DNA of 64,000 bases. It comes from Rhizophagus clarus. Taxonomy: Eukaryota > Glomeromycota > Glomeromycetes > Glomerales > Glomeraceae. Numbering within the stretch: position 1 is the first letter of the stretch; each line of letters begins with the position of its first letter. Position numbers and translations under genes: made by a program. A model generated the notes under the pieces. It was not told where the DNA came from. It saw only the letters and a program-made list of their open reading frames with translations, and made no database searches. Positions 22,824 to 35,557 of this stretch are shown piece after piece. The stretch spans positions 1,488,001 to 1,552,000 of the forward strand of contig BLAL01000274.1 of NCBI GenBank assembly GCA_015698045.1, read 5' to 3'.

Positions 22824-25800
22824 ATGTCAAAAAAAATCATCTTAAAAGATTCAAACCATCACATTGAATGGTTAGAGAAATCGATTATCGATGAACATAT
22901 CAACTACTATGAATATTCAGACTTTAAAAATATTCAATCAATAGGAAGAGGTTCATATGGGATTGTCAATCGTGCCAATTGGAAAAATGTTGACCATTTT
23001 TTCGCTTTGAAAACTTTTAATAATGATAAACAAACTCTTGAAGGAATAATTAAAGAGGTAACTTTAAAATAGTATAATCAATAAATTATTAAATTCATTT
23101 TCAAATAACATTTTTGTATATTGTGTCACAGTTAAAATTACATCGAAGTGTTGATGTACATGAAAATATCATACGGTTATGTGGAATCACAAAGGCAGAA
23201 ACCGGTATGTATTAAAAATATATATATCTGATACGAACACCTTTTTCTTATCGTTATTAATAGTAATTATGGTTAAATATGATTAGGCGAAATTCAAAAA
23301 TATTCTTTAGTCTTAGAATATGCTGATAGTGGTACGTTAAATACTTATTTAGACAAGCATTTTAACAAACTGGATTGGAATGATAAATTTCATTTATCAT
23401 CGCAATTAACTAGTGCTGTAGAATTTTTACACGACAATGATATTATTCATCGTGACTTGGTAATATATATTATTAAATATTTGTTTATTTCATTGTCATT
23501 CATTTTACATATGCTAATCCAATCGTTCATTATGTAATTGAAGCATGGAAATAATATTCTTATACATCAAAAAAATATTAAATTAGGGGATTTCGGTTTA
23601 TCAAAAAAAATTATTGAAACATCAAGTAACTTATCAAAATTACTTGGCGTACTGCCTTACGTAGACCCAAAAAGTTTCGATGAAAGAGAAAATTATAAAT
23701 TAAATAAAAAATCTGATGTATTTAGCATCGGAGTTTTATTATGGCAAATTTCAAGTGGATATAGACCTTTCCATGATGTCGATTATGGTCCATGTTTAAT
23801 GTTATCTATAATAAACGGTAGAAGAGAAAAAATCATTATTGGAACTCCCGTTAGATATAGTAAATTATATACAGGTAATAATTATAGAGTATTATTAATA
23901 TGTTGATATGACATGAATATTAAATTTATTATTTAATTATTGATTAGAATGTTGGAGATATGAACCAGATGAACGTCCAGATATGCGAGAAGTTGTTCTT
24001 ACACTTAAAGCAACTATTTCCCCAGAAATTATCATTTGTGACTCACATGACGAAAGAAAAAGTTCCTTTTCATTGGAAAAATATAAACCAAATTTGGAAT
24101 CAAGTGAAATAACCACGAACATAAATAGTGATTCAAGTATTAATAATAAATTAATATTGAATACTAAGTCAAATTTAAATGTTATGTCAAATCTAAATAC
24201 TATGTCGAGTCTAAACACTATATCAATACCAAACACTAGCGTATCAGAAATTGCATACTTAAATGTTGATAATATATTTGAAAGCAGGAGAAGTTCACGA
24301 AATCATTTAGATAGTTCATCAATAGCGTCAGATAGAGCGTCATTATCATCAATTAATTTAATCGAGTCAATATATGGTGCAGTTGCTGATAAATTAATTA
24401 GTTATATAATTAAAAAACATGATAGAGGAATTACTTTTGATCAAGTTCAACAACTTATTAGTAAAAAAATATTACAATTAAATCAAAATGTGAATGATCT
24501 CATAGATTGGTTATCAAAAAATCAAGATAAATCACAATATATTTGGTTTCTTGGATTATTTTATTATAATAATATTGTTATTAAGGAAAATAATAGTGTT
24601 AAAGCATTTGAATTATTTTTAAAAGCAGCGAATAATAATTATTCTATTGCACAAATTTACCTTGCTAAATGTTATTATGATGGATATGGTATTAATTGTA
24701 ATAAAAAAATAGCATTTGATTGGTGTAAAAGAGCTGTAAATAATGGAAGTATAATTGGAAAATTTTATCTAGGATATTGTTATGAATTTGGTATTGGAAT
24801 TGTGAATAATGAAAAAGAATCAGCTTATTGGTATAATGAAGCATCTAGATGTGGAAATACAACTGCAAAACTTTATCTTGCTAATTGTTATAGATTAGGA
24901 AAAGGAGTTGATAAAGATGAGATCAAAGCATTTAAATATTATGAAACATTAGCAAAACAAGAAATTTCTGATGCACAATTAGAGCTTGGTAATTGTTTCT
25001 ATAATGGGATTGGAACAAAAGTTGATAAAATACAAGCGAAACATTGGTATGAAAAAGCAGCAAATAAAGGAAATATTATAGCAAAAAACGTCCTTAAAAA
25101 GTATTACAATAAAAAAACAGGTATTGAAACGGAAAATACTAAAAAAACTAAGCCTTATAAAACATTATTTTACAAAAATTTGAGCCAACTTGGATTATAT
25201 TATATTGGAAAAATATTATTAAAAGCAAATTATGAAAAATCATTTTACTATTTACGAAAAGCAGCTAGGGATGGATGTAAATATTCACAATTTAATTTAG
25301 GTAAATGTTATCAATTGGGGACGGGAGTAAGAAAAGATACAAGGGAGGCATATGAATTATATAAAAAATCGGCTAAACAAGAAAGTATTAGCGCACAATT
25401 TCAACTTATTTATTGTTATATCTTTGGATATGGAACTGAAATAAATAGGGTAAAAGCTTTTGAATTAACTAAGATAATGTCTAAAAAAGGAGACAATGAT
25501 GCAACATACTTGTTAGCTCTACATTATACATTTGGAGTAGGGATTAATACGGATAGAAAAAAGGCTTTTGAAATATTTAAGAAATTGGCAAAAAATGAGG
25601 ATCAAGATACCAAATATACCAAATATTTATCTGGTGATAAAGAAATCATAATAAATAAAGTAGATAATTTCTATTCTCGAATTTTAACTGAAAATAAGCA
25701 TTTGAATTCAAATATTCTTCTTAGTTATTTTTACATATATGGGTTAGGAACAGAAATAAACGTTAACAAGGCATTTGAGTTATTTAAAAAGGTAGAAAAA

Positions 25801-27174
25801 AGTGGAAATACTATTGCTCAATTTTTTTTAAGAAATCTTTATACTGAAAATAGTAATAAATCCAAAGCTTTTGAGTCTATTAAAAAATCAGCTAATAAAG
25901 TTCAAATCGGAAAAAGTTATCCCAAGAGAATTGGAATAGAAGTTAATGAAAGAAAAGCATTTGAATTATACAAAGAAGCAGCTAGAAAAGGATATGATTT
26001 GGCTAAATGTGATTTAGCTGATTGCTATCAAAATGGAAAAGGAGTAGGAAAAGATGAAAGAAAAGCAATTAAATTGTATGAAGAAGCAGCAGAAAAAGGA
26101 TATGATTGGGCAAAATTTAAATTAGCTGAATGCTATCAAAATGGAAAAGGATTAGAAAAGGATGAAGGAAAAGCATTTAAATTATATGAAGAAATAGCTG
26201 AGGATGGATACAGTTGGGTTTGTAATAAGTTGGGTTATTGCTATCAAAATGGAATAGGGATAGAAAAAGATGAAAAGAAAGCAGTTGAACTATACAAAAA
26301 AGCATCTAAAGCTGAAAAAGGGGATAGCTGGTCATATGTTAATTTGAATTATAAAAAGATAATTAGTCAAGAATATTTAAATGCCCAATTTAGACTGGCA
26401 TATTGCTATGATAAAGGAATTGGAATTGAAATTGATAAAATAAAAGCGTTTGAACTATATAACATAGCAGCTGAAAAAGAACATGAAACTGCACAGAATA
26501 ATCTTGGATGTCTATATATGAAAGGTGAAGTACCTGAGAAAGATTCAAAAAAAGCTATTTATTGGTTCCAAAGAGGAGCGTCAAATGGAAATAAAATTGC
26601 GCATGATAACTTAGCTATATGCTATGAATTAGGGATTGGTACAAATAAAGATAAACCTAAAGCATTTGAATTATATGAAGCATCGGCCGAAAAGGGATAT
26701 GTCAATGCAAAATTTCATCTCGGATATTGCTATGTAAATGGAATTGGAACACAAGTTAATAAAAAAAAAGGATTTGAGATATATCGTAAAGTAACTGAAA
26801 AAGAAAATATTAATGAAATCAATATTCTTGAAAGCTCCTATAAAAATATAGATGAAATAGCAAAAGATATAAATGAAGTTTATTATTGGTATCAAAAATC
26901 AGCAGAATGTAATAATGGATTTGCATTATATAAATTAGGGGAAATTTATGAATTAGGTAAAGGAGTTAATAAAAATGAAGTTAGAGCATTTGATTATTAT
27001 AAGCAAGCAGCTGAAAGAGGATGTATAAATGGAAAATATAAAATTGGAAATTATTTTTTTAATGGGATTATAGTTGATATTAATAAAGAAATGGCATATA
27101 ATCTATATAAAGAAGCAGCTGAAGGAGGAAATTGTGATGCAAAAAAATACCTTGCATTATTTCATAATAAATAA
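22824..27174 (+). CDS. TKL-type protein kinase fused to Sel1-like repeats (five exons)
   Basis: Exons inferred from frame and GT-AG ends: 22824-23057, 23132-23204, 23287-23459, 23544-23874 and 23948-27174; introns of 73-84 bp; total 1345 residues. The kinase domain is about residues 34-290: glycine loop IGRGSYGIV (41-48), ATP-binding Lys63 in FALKTF, probable alpha-C Glu78, catalytic HRDLHGNN (Asp159, Asn164), DFG (176-178), [10 protein letters not shown] and a final [12 protein letters not shown]. All catalytic residues are present, so it is probably an active Ser/Thr or dual-specificity kinase of the TKL group. A Ser/Asn-rich linker with short NLNTMS repeats (about 310-360) follows. From about residue 470 to the end there are roughly 20 SLR units, presumably a substrate or partner platform. 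Exons 2 to 4 fall entirely inside the kinase domain while the whole SLR part sits on one large exon. Confidence 0.9.
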
Positions 27175-28547
27175 TGTGAAAACTCAGATGGTTATGAAAA
27201 TCTAGTGGTTAAAGAACATTTAGAAATCCATTAAAATAAGATGACATAAAAATTTCTTCCTATTACTGTGAGTTTCTTGCATATATAAAATATAACACCA
27301 TTTTTTCCTGTTACGTATAAAAATAAGTGGTTAGTTTCTTATTGTCTAAGTCCATCACATTGAGCATCCTTATCCTAAGGTGGGGGATGTACATGTACAG
27401 TAGATCCTTACCCTTGTAAGGTGTACGATAAGATTTAATAAATATCGCGCTTTTTCACTCCGTCTTCTATAAATTTTGCTTGGAAAGGTATTTTAGTTCT
27501 TTGTTACAAGTTTTTAACGTTTTTTAAAATATACGTAGCGAAATGTAATATCTGATATTTTGAAAGCTTAGGATTAAGGAACGCGTGCAAAAGTGAAGAA
27601 ATGTCAAGAATATATTGTTATTCTTAAAAAAACAATTTTTTAGCAGCGTTATTAAAGTTTACATAGATTTTTTTTCGGATTATACAGAATTAAATATTTT
27701 TAGTAATAAAAGTATGTATTGTAAAGCAATTTATTTAATAAAAGTTTATAATAATATATAAAATGATAAAATATATTTAACAGGAATTTAAATTTTATAA
27801 AATGAAAAAGTTTTTGAAAAAAAAAGTTTAAAATTCGCCACAAAATTTTTCTTTCCTTTTTTTTTTTACGAAAATTTTTTTTTTCAAAAGTCAAATGTTA
27901 CATAAAATAATCCTATCCCAATTCATCAAATTTTATCATACATCTCCGGTAATCGGTTAGGATAAATGTTTACACCCTTCTTCTGTCCCATGATTACAAA
28001 ATTTATCGTGAAAAATCATTGTAAAGTTAGCTAGTATTATCTAAAAAGAATACATGTTTATTTTACTTCACAAATAATTTTTATTTACTCCGATCGTAAG
28101 GAACGAGTATTGGTTTATTTATTACAAAATCATAAATATAGCTAAAAAAAATCCTACTCATTGAATATTAATTAATATAGTAAATTTTCTTTTGTTCCTT
28201 ATCAGATAGTTAATTTTTTTTAAAAAAAAAAAAGACACGATATGATAGTAATTTATTTCACGTAAACAAGGTATGATGCGATTGATATTTATATGAAATC
28301 TTAATCTATTTATTTTTGTTTTTATTTTCCAGGTGAAAAACAAATACAGCAATACATTAAACAAACGGATATTATGCTATCCTAATAATAATTACTACCC
28401 GTAAAATTGATGAACACAATGGTGGCGACGAGAAAAAGTAAGAAGATTGACAGTGTGTAACTAAACCAAAATGAAATTTTAATATTTTATAATGAATAAA
28501 AGATTCTAATATTTTTCAAGATATACGTGTAAGAAAATAATAACTAA
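27175..28547. other. Intergenic region between the kinase-SLR and DUF2235 genes
   Basis: AT-rich. A slightly GC-richer patch at 27355-27440 contains small dyads (CCTTATCCTAAGG; CCTTACCCTTGTAAGG). The two flanking genes converge on this region, so it holds both 3' ends. No gene is supported. Confidence 0.4.
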
Positions 28548-29732
28548 TTATAAATGAGCTATTTCAAATAATTTATCATTTACATCTTTATCATATACTA
28601 CACCGTTATATAATCTAATTCCTCTCGTTTCCATAACTTTACGCAATTCTTCATACGTATTTGAAGCATATTGAATATGTAAATGAGATCTAGTACCAAA
28701 TGGAAGTAACCAGTCACCATCCCTATAAAGTAAATCTTTTCTTAAAAATTTTTTACTAGGATCTAATTCTAATGGAATAATTCTATCCCTAAGCATAAGC
28801 ATTGGAATAAGGGAATTGCTACGATCATATATAAGATTTTTAAGGTCCCAGGAGGGACCAAAATCAGGAGCGAAACGAGTACGATAAGTCTTAATATCAT
28901 CATTCATTAATAAACCTCCAACTTGTACAACATATTCTATCATCCACAACATAGTTGCTTTGGATATTCTTTCATTTCCTCCAAATGATAAAAATGTTCC
29001 ACCACCTACTTCCATATGTACACCAGGAAACCAAGTCTCTTTGACAGTTACAGTACCGGAACTGCCTGGATATATATGACAGGGTTCAAAGAAAGAAACT
29101 CTTTCATGAATGGCTAAAGCTTGACACGCAAAATTAACAATATCAGGAACGGTTTCATCATGAAATTCTAAATATTCAAAACCTTCACCAATTTCATAAC
29201 CAGGTAAACCATGAGCACCAACAGTATCCCAAAGTCCAAGAAATTTAATAATTTTCTTTTCAGAATCAGGATAACTGAACGCATTTTTAAAATTGACAGA
29301 ACCATTTCCTTCCGGGTGGTAATTCGTATCTCTATTACGATAAATATCATAGGCCATATCAACTCGTTTATCAATTTGCTCAGATGTAATACCACGATCA
29401 ATTTTTAAAATTCCACAATTCTGGATCATTCCAGCAATACATCTCGCGGTATAAGCACCACGACTAAAACCAAAGATCCATAAATCATCACCAGGATTAT
29501 AGTTAGTAACAATATATTTATATCCTTCCTTGATTTTATTATCAAGACTTAGAGCAATAGCACCGTCTATGATAAAAGGCAATCCAATTTCACCAACTCC
29601 AACTCCGTCTAAATACTTGACATGTTGTTTATAGTCTTGTTCAATTAATTCCTTATATAATACATAAACGTTAGTTCTGGCGTTTGGACTATTCCAAGTA
29701 CCATCACATAATACGACGATATTTTTGCCCAT
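28548..29732 (-). CDS. DUF2235 (Tle1-like) alpha/beta-hydrolase, copy 1
   Basis: A 394-residue intact frame. Motifs of the DUF2235 family (Pfam: T6SS phospholipase effector Tle1-like catalytic domain) are all visible: N-terminal CDGTWN (9-14); nucleophile elbow GFSRGAYTAR with Ser90; the GLWDTVGAHG acid motif with Asp169; and WFPGVHMEVGGG with His239. This is a serine hydrolase fold, and bacterial members are phospholipases; fungal members are cytosolic-type proteins of unsettled substrate. There is no signal peptide. The domain fills almost the whole protein, so no delivery or toxin module is attached. It lies about 2.3 kb from a gap-free paralogue on the same strand. The start is the first Met, directly before the conserved KNIVVLCDGT segment. 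Confidence 0.9.
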   Translation of the reverse strand: MGKNIVVLCDGTWNSPNARTNVYVLYKELIEQDYKQHVKYLDGVGVGEIGLPFIIDGAIALSLDNKIKEGYKYIVTNYNPGDDLWIFGFSRGAYTARCIAGMIQNCGILKIDRGITSEQIDKRVDMAYDIYRNRDTNYHPEGNGSVNFKNAFSYPDSEKKIIKFLGLWDTVGAHGLPGYEIGEGFEYLEFHDETVPDIVNFACQALAIHERVSFFEPCHIYPGSSGTVTVKETWFPGVHMEVGGGTFLSFGGNERISKATMLWMIEYVVQVGGLLMNDDIKTYRTRFAPDFGPSWDLKNLIYDRSNSLIPMLMLRDRIIPLELDPSKKFLRKDLLYRDGDWLLPFGTRSHLHIQYASNTYEELRKVMETRGIRLYNGVVYDKDVNDKLFEIAHL

Positions 29733-31323
29733 TTTTGTGGAATTCTTTGAATGTTTTTTTTTTATAAAAGAAAGAAATGCTAAAAAGCTAAAAAATAAAT
29801 TTACATGATCCCCGACTTAATTTATAACATTTTATTTTTGCATAAAAGGATACTAATCCATATAAATTTGATAAATGAAAAATCACTACGCAAAATCAGA
29901 ATTCAACTCCGCAAAGAAACTACAATTATTTATCAAAATTGGGTTTAAGTCAATCTTTGGTAAAAATAATATGTTATATTTTTCATTAACAAAAATTTTA
30001 TTAACAAATAACGATAATACACGACATTATCTAAGAAGTTTGAATCAATTGAAAAAAAATCTATTGTGGTTTTTAATTGTTCTCAAATAAAATAATGAAA
30101 AATTGTACACAGATTGTATTTTATTTTTATCAAAACATCAATGATGATGTAAAAGATATCAAATTCAATTCTATTGTAGTTTTTTTGATTGTTGTTTTCA
30201 TTGAGTTGAGCACGGCCGATTAATTAAAATTAAAGTACATTGATTTATAAAATACTACTACATTCTTGTACAATTGATTGATTTATATCGGAGAATCGGA
30301 TTTGTACGACATAATACAAGTTAATTTTGAAAATCATATGCTTTTCTAAAATGAATGACGTTATTTGAGAGCGTATAATGGTTTTTTTTAAATTAGGCGC
30401 ATGTGAGACCGACCAATGAAAAACTTGGGAAAAAAAAGAAATTTCGTATATTATTATTATTAATGGTTATACAGTATAGAAAGAGGATAAACCGAAGGAT
30501 AAACCTTGATTAATTCACATCTACGTAATATTTTACTATAATCGTCGTTGGAATACCGCAAAAGGTTATTTCCACAGTAAATTATTAAAATTAAAAGTAA
30601 AAAAGTGTTATCTGTTATTGATTAATTTTCATTTAATTTATTAATAAATAAACGCCCAAGAATAATAAATTAATTATAGAAATCCGCAGTAATTCAAATA
30701 TATTTTGACGAAACGTATTTCTAATTAAGCGCCACAACGCATTTTCATTATGATATTGTAAAAAATCTATATTGATATGCGGAGATTTAATACCGTATTA
30801 AAATTATATATTTTTTTTATTCACTACGAAGCGGAAGGTCTTACATGCAAAGTGTACAGTAAATTTATCTACCAGACGTAGACATACGAAAGTGTATGTC
30901 TATAGAATAAACACCTATTCCAATTTCGTTTATTCATTTTTTTGTTCTACCTTTATCTTTTTGAGAATTTGATGAATTTTGTAATTCTCTCTGATTATTC
31001 TCGTTGGCCATAGATGTCTTATTTACTTTTTCTAATCTTTTTCCAAATTCTTTATTCGACTTATTAACTTCTTCTTCATACTTTTTTATACTCTATCACG
31101 TAAGAGCTACTTCTGTAGCAAAAAATTATGTTAACATTCTTACAATATCAAAAAGTTGTAATCAATAAAAACGTTATAAATAACTTGTTGATTAACTGTT
31201 AAATCGCTATTAGATTTTTAAAAAAGTGAAAAAGAGTTATTTCATATAAATTATTATAATATATTATACGTATCATTTTTATTTCACAGAAAAAAAAATT
31301 ATCCCCTCATTATGTTTGTCTCC
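29733..31323. other. Intergenic region between DUF2235 copies 1 and 2
   Basis: The first 600 bp are the upstream flank of copy 1 and share scattered words with the flank of copy 2 (for example CATTTT..TTTGCATAA near 29830 against 33375; TATCGGAGAA..CGGA near 30287 against 33912), so the ancestral duplication included the promoter side. A perfect 9-bp stem, TAGACATAC / GTATGTCTA, lies at about 30880-30903. No gene is supported. Confidence 0.45.
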
Positions 31324-32100
31324 GATATCGCATGTCATTTTATAACGTAACGTTTCCTTTAATAATAATTCTAAGAAAAGAGAATTAAAACCAGTTTAAT
31401 TTAATATTTGTTTATTACGTAGAGAAACAAAGAATTTCTATAGTTGCATTGCGACAACGCAAATCATGTGTTTTATTCAAATTTTTTTTTAAGCTTGAAA
31501 ATTACAAATACTTTAGAAAAGTTATGATTCATAAAAATAAATTATTACAAATAAATAAAATGAATGTTTACATTGTACTGTATATTCTATTATAAGCGAG
31601 CCCTCTCCAGTATTTTTTTCGCTTACGTCTTTATCATATACTACATTATTGTATAATCTAATTCCTTTCGTAGATATCGCATGTCATTTTATAACGTAAC
31701 GCTTCTTTTAATAATAATTCTAAGAAAAAGAGAATTAAAACCTGTTTAATTTAATATTTGTTTATTATGTAGAGAAAACAAAGAATTTCTATAACTGCAT
31801 TGCGACAACGAAAATCATGTATTTTATTTAAATTTTTTTTTTTATTATTATTTTAATGGTAATAAAAGTATAAATAAAAGATACTGATTATTTTTTTTGT
31901 TTTTAACTAGTTAAAATTAAAATGCTTGAAAATTACAAATACTTTAGAAAAGTTATGATTCATAAAAACAAATTATTACAATTAAATAAATTGAATGTTT
32001 ATATTGTACTGTATATTCTATTATAAGCGAGCCCTCTCCAATATTTTTTCGGTTACGTCTTTATCATATACTACATTATTGTATAATCTAATTCCTTTCG
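31324..32100. repeat. Local tandem duplication covering the 3' end of DUF2235 copy 2
   Basis: Copy A (31324-31670) and copy B (31673-32100) both run from GATATCGCATGTCATTTTATAA to ATCTAATTCCTTTCG. Copy B is part of the real gene and its 3' flank. Copy A therefore carries a detached duplicate of the last 27 codons (31590-31670), which has no function. Copy B has about 80 extra bases near 31840-31920. The duplicates differ at scattered positions, so the event is not brand new. Confidence 0.85.
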
Positions 32101-33205
32101 TTTCCATTACTTTACGCAACTCTTCATACGTACTCGAAGTATATTGAGTACGTAGATGGGACCTAGTACCAAATGGAATTAACCAATCGCCATCTCTGAA
32201 AAGTAGATCATTTCTTAAAAATTTTTGACTAGGATCTAATTCTAATGGGATAACTCTATCTCTAAGCATGAGCGCTGGAATTAGGTCATTAGTATGATCG
32301 AATACAAAATTTTGAAGGTTCCAAGAAGGTCCAAAATCTGGTGAGAAACGTGTACGATAACTTTCAAGATCATCTCGCATAAACAATCCTCCAATTTCCA
32401 TTATATTTTCTATCATCCATGAAATTGATGCTTTAGGAATTCTTTCATTTCCTTTAATTGTCAAAAATGTTCCTCCTCCTACTTCGTTATGTATACCTGG
32501 AAACCACATTTCTTTAACAGTTACCGTACCGGAACTATTCGGAAGTATATGGCAAGGTTCAAAGAATGATCTTCTTTCATGAATTGCCAAAGCTTGACAT
32601 GCAAAATTAACTACATTAGGTACAACTTGGTCATAAAATTCTAAATATTTGAATCCTTCGCCAATAGCGTAACCTGGTAAACCGTGTGCACCGACAGTAT
32701 CCCAAAGTCCAAGAAATTTAACAAGTGGTTTTTCAGTATCTGGATAACTGAAAGCTTTTTTAAATTCATCTGATCCATTCCCTTCCGGATGATAAGTTGA
32801 ATCTCTATCACGATAAATATCATAGGCCATATCAACACGTTTATCAATTTGCTCAGGTGTGATATCACGATCAATTTTTAATATTCCACAATTTCGGATC
32901 ATCCCAACAATACATCTAACAGTATAGGCACCACGACTAAAACCAAAGATCCATAAATCATCACCAGGATTATAGTTAGTAACAATATATTTATAACCCT
33001 CTTTGATTTTTTTATCAAGACTTAAAGCGATAGCTCCATCTATGATAAAAGGCAATCCAATTTCATTAGCTCCAACTCCGTCTATATATTTGACGTGTTG
33101 TTTATAGTCTTGTTCTATTAATTCTTTGAATAAAACGAAAATATTGGTTCTAGAATTTGGGTTATTCCAGGTTCCGTCACATAATACGACGATATTTTTA
33201 CCCAT
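32021..33205 (-). CDS. DUF2235 (Tle1-like) alpha/beta-hydrolase, copy 2
   Basis: A 394-residue intact frame, collinear without gaps with copy 1. CDGTWN, GFSRGAYTVR (Ser90), GLWDTVGAHG (Asp169) and WFPGIHNEVGGG (His239) are all conserved, so activity should be retained. Upstream is an unusual T-run followed by an A-run (about 33211-33242). The same flank, out to about 33540, recurs upstream of the truncated third copy at 62.3 kb. Copy 2 and copy 3 are therefore closer relatives than either is to copy 1. The substrate is not predictable from sequence. The 3' end is part of a tandem duplication. Confidence 0.9.
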   Translation of the reverse strand: MGKNIVVLCDGTWNNPNSRTNIFVLFKELIEQDYKQHVKYIDGVGANEIGLPFIIDGAIALSLDKKIKEGYKYIVTNYNPGDDLWIFGFSRGAYTVRCIVGMIRNCGILKIDRDITPEQIDKRVDMAYDIYRDRDSTYHPEGNGSDEFKKAFSYPDTEKPLVKFLGLWDTVGAHGLPGYAIGEGFKYLEFYDQVVPNVVNFACQALAIHERRSFFEPCHILPNSSGTVTVKEMWFPGIHNEVGGGTFLTIKGNERIPKASISWMIENIMEIGGLFMRDDLESYRTRFSPDFGPSWNLQNFVFDHTNDLIPALMLRDRVIPLELDPSQKFLRNDLLFRDGDWLIPFGTRSHLRTQYTSSTYEELRKVMETKGIRLYNNVVYDKDVTEKILERARL

Positions 33206-35035
33206 TTTTGCAAATTATTTTTTTTTTTTTTTAAAAAAAAAAGGTGTTTATATAAGAAATATGAATGATCTGAAAAATTCTTGAATTTATTTTATTTGCT
33301 TTTTTTTTCAAAAAAATATGTTCTGAAATTTTTGAGAAAAAAATTTTTGAGAAAAAAAATTTTGAATATTTATAACATTTTTGCATAATAACAAATCGTA
33401 AATTTGATGAGCAATCACACCGCATGGGCTGCGCAAGAAAACGGAATTCGAATTTCTTTTATTTACTAATTTTGCTTATTTGGTGAAAAGCCTATATTCC
33501 ATTTTTGGAAACCATCTTCGAAATTAGGTTTGGAAATTCTCCCGTAAAAATAATTTTACAATAATGCCGTGCAACCGGAATAACCTAAAATTAGAAACTT
33601 ATTCAATGATTCCGTTCAAAATAAAAGTTTATTAAAAAAAAAAATTCTTACCTTTAAAAAGAAATTCTCAACGTTTGCTTTTTTCTATTACAGCGTTTTT
33701 GATTGTTATTATTCCTTAAAAAATTCCCTTATTTCAAACTTCACTTCTATTGTAATTTTTTAATTGTTTCAACTTTCAGACAGACGACAATACATCACTT
33801 AAATCATTCTTTTGACATATAAACAGTAAAACGATTCGTTCAGATTTTATTGATGCAATGACGTGACGCAATTTCTCTTAATATGTTTTAATATGTAGTT
33901 AATAGTTTTCTATCGGAGAACCGGAGCATTAGTACGATATAAATATAAACAGATCATTGTAAAATGATTATCATAGGTCTTTCTTCATATATTCCGTTAT
34001 TTGGTAATAAAACAACAAAATACTTGAATAAAAATAATTTTTACGCTGAAGACATATTTTTAGATTGTAAAGTAATATTTTTCGGGCGGTTTTTTGCGGG
34101 ATTATCATCCAAAGAACATTCGAATCTAACTTATTCAGATAATAATTTCGTCATATATTTCTTCATATATTATGCTGTATATATTAGGATTATCAATATT
34201 AATGAAAAATGGATAATAGAAAAGACATTATGTGAAAAAAAGAAAGAGGAAAAAGGTAACATGACATGTAAATAGGTTGACTCATATTTCTTGGCTGAGT
34301 CAATTATGACGTAATAAAGTTTTTTTAAAAAAGGAAAATTTACTTTGAATAAATTTATTAATTGCAGATGCAATATCCCCAAAAGTTTTCATATAATAAA
34401 GTTGAATGAAACTAAATATATATTCGTTAAATAGATCTTAAAACATAAAACAAAAAATGAATGAAACTAGACTGTGTACGAAAAAAGGTGAATGGGTTCC
34501 TTTATGTTTCACACATGTAGTACATATTGTGTAACGCTTTCTTTCCAATTAGAAAAAACAAAAAAAATTGAATTTCAATAAATAAGTATTACAATGTATA
34601 TGATACTTTGATGTTAGGTTTGACAAACTAGAGTTTTATGGTTCATGTAACTTTCAAGTCAGAGGAACAATAAACTTTTATTCCTTTATTATACCCCTTT
34701 TTTATTAGTACAAACTTTATTTTATATTTACCACATTTGCCACATTTTCTCTGATAATATATCGAATTTCGTTATTATTAACGTTAAAACATGTTTCAGC
34801 CATGGAAGCACCGGAAGTACCTACATCAAAGTCTGTTTTATGATTGGATAGTCAATTAGATTGAACTTTACGATAAACATTTTTGTGCGTTTGTTTCGGT
34901 GATACTACTCCGATTTACAATAAAATTTTTCACATGAGATCACATCATAGCCATTTATAAAAGGTTAATCCGGGTTACAGGTTTCAGTAACTCCCGATAA
35001 TCTGCAGATTAACTAATTTTATAGATATCTATTAT
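33206..35035. other. Upstream flank of DUF2235 copy 2 and AT-rich intergenic DNA
   Basis: 33206-33540 matches the flank of the third DUF2235 copy (62344-62615) and contains a T-run/A-run switch that could form a hairpin close to the start codon. A 103-residue open frame at 33964-34275 (+) has no recognisable domain and a composition no different from the surrounding DNA, so I do not call it a gene. Confidence 0.45.
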
Positions 35036-35557
35036 GTCAGTTCTTTGGATGATAAGCGGGATGTATGGTGGTGGTAGCAGAAGGAATGTTTATGATTAAG
35101 CGTAAATAAAAATGAAATAAAAAATAATAATTAAATAACGAATAATTCACTGATAACGAATCTGCGAAGGTTACACAAAAACCAACAAAAAAAAATAAAC
35201 GTAAATCTATCACGATTTACAACACAAATTCAACTACAAAAAAAATATATAAAAAAAACAAACAAACAACGAGATAACCTTTTATTAATAAACCCTTTTA
35301 TTAATCTCTAAAAATGCTATCTAATTAACTTTTACAACAGAGTGAACATACGCGTTTTTATAACTACTAAAACTACACTAAAAATATTTAACATATTTAA
35401 CAAATTAAACATATTGCACATATTGCACATATTGCGTATATTGCACATATTGCACATATTGCACATATTGCATATGTTTAACATATTTAACATTCGAAAC
35501 ATTGATCCGCAATCATATGACTTAACCGATCCTTCTTAGTCACGTGTTATATTGCCG
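35036..35557 (-). repeat. LTR of the fossil Ty3/gypsy element
   Basis: In element orientation it begins TGTTGCGG next to the purine-rich tract and ends GAACTGACA. A (ATTGCACAT)n microsatellite (about 35405-35470) has expanded inside it. The outer part (35036-35400) recurs inverted at 48.4-48.7 kb, which supports its identity as a dispersed LTR. Confidence 0.75.
35405..35475. repeat. Nine-base microsatellite (ATTGCACAT)n
   Basis: About seven near-perfect copies of a 9-bp unit. It lies within the LTR described for this locus and accounts for the repetitive short frame seen there. Confidence 0.85.

Noticed and set aside
28548-33205. Bacterial type VI effector genes acquired recently
   Set aside because: The domain matches the family named after bacterial Tle1 effectors, but base composition equals the neighbours, no immunity or secretion partner is near, and multiple duplicated copies with host-like flanks suggest resident fungal genes.
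33964-34275. 103-residue hypothetical protein upstream of DUF2235 copy 2
   Set aside because: I/F/Y/K-rich as expected from AT-rich DNA, no domain, no conservation with the flank of the third copy, and an overlapping frame on the other strand.
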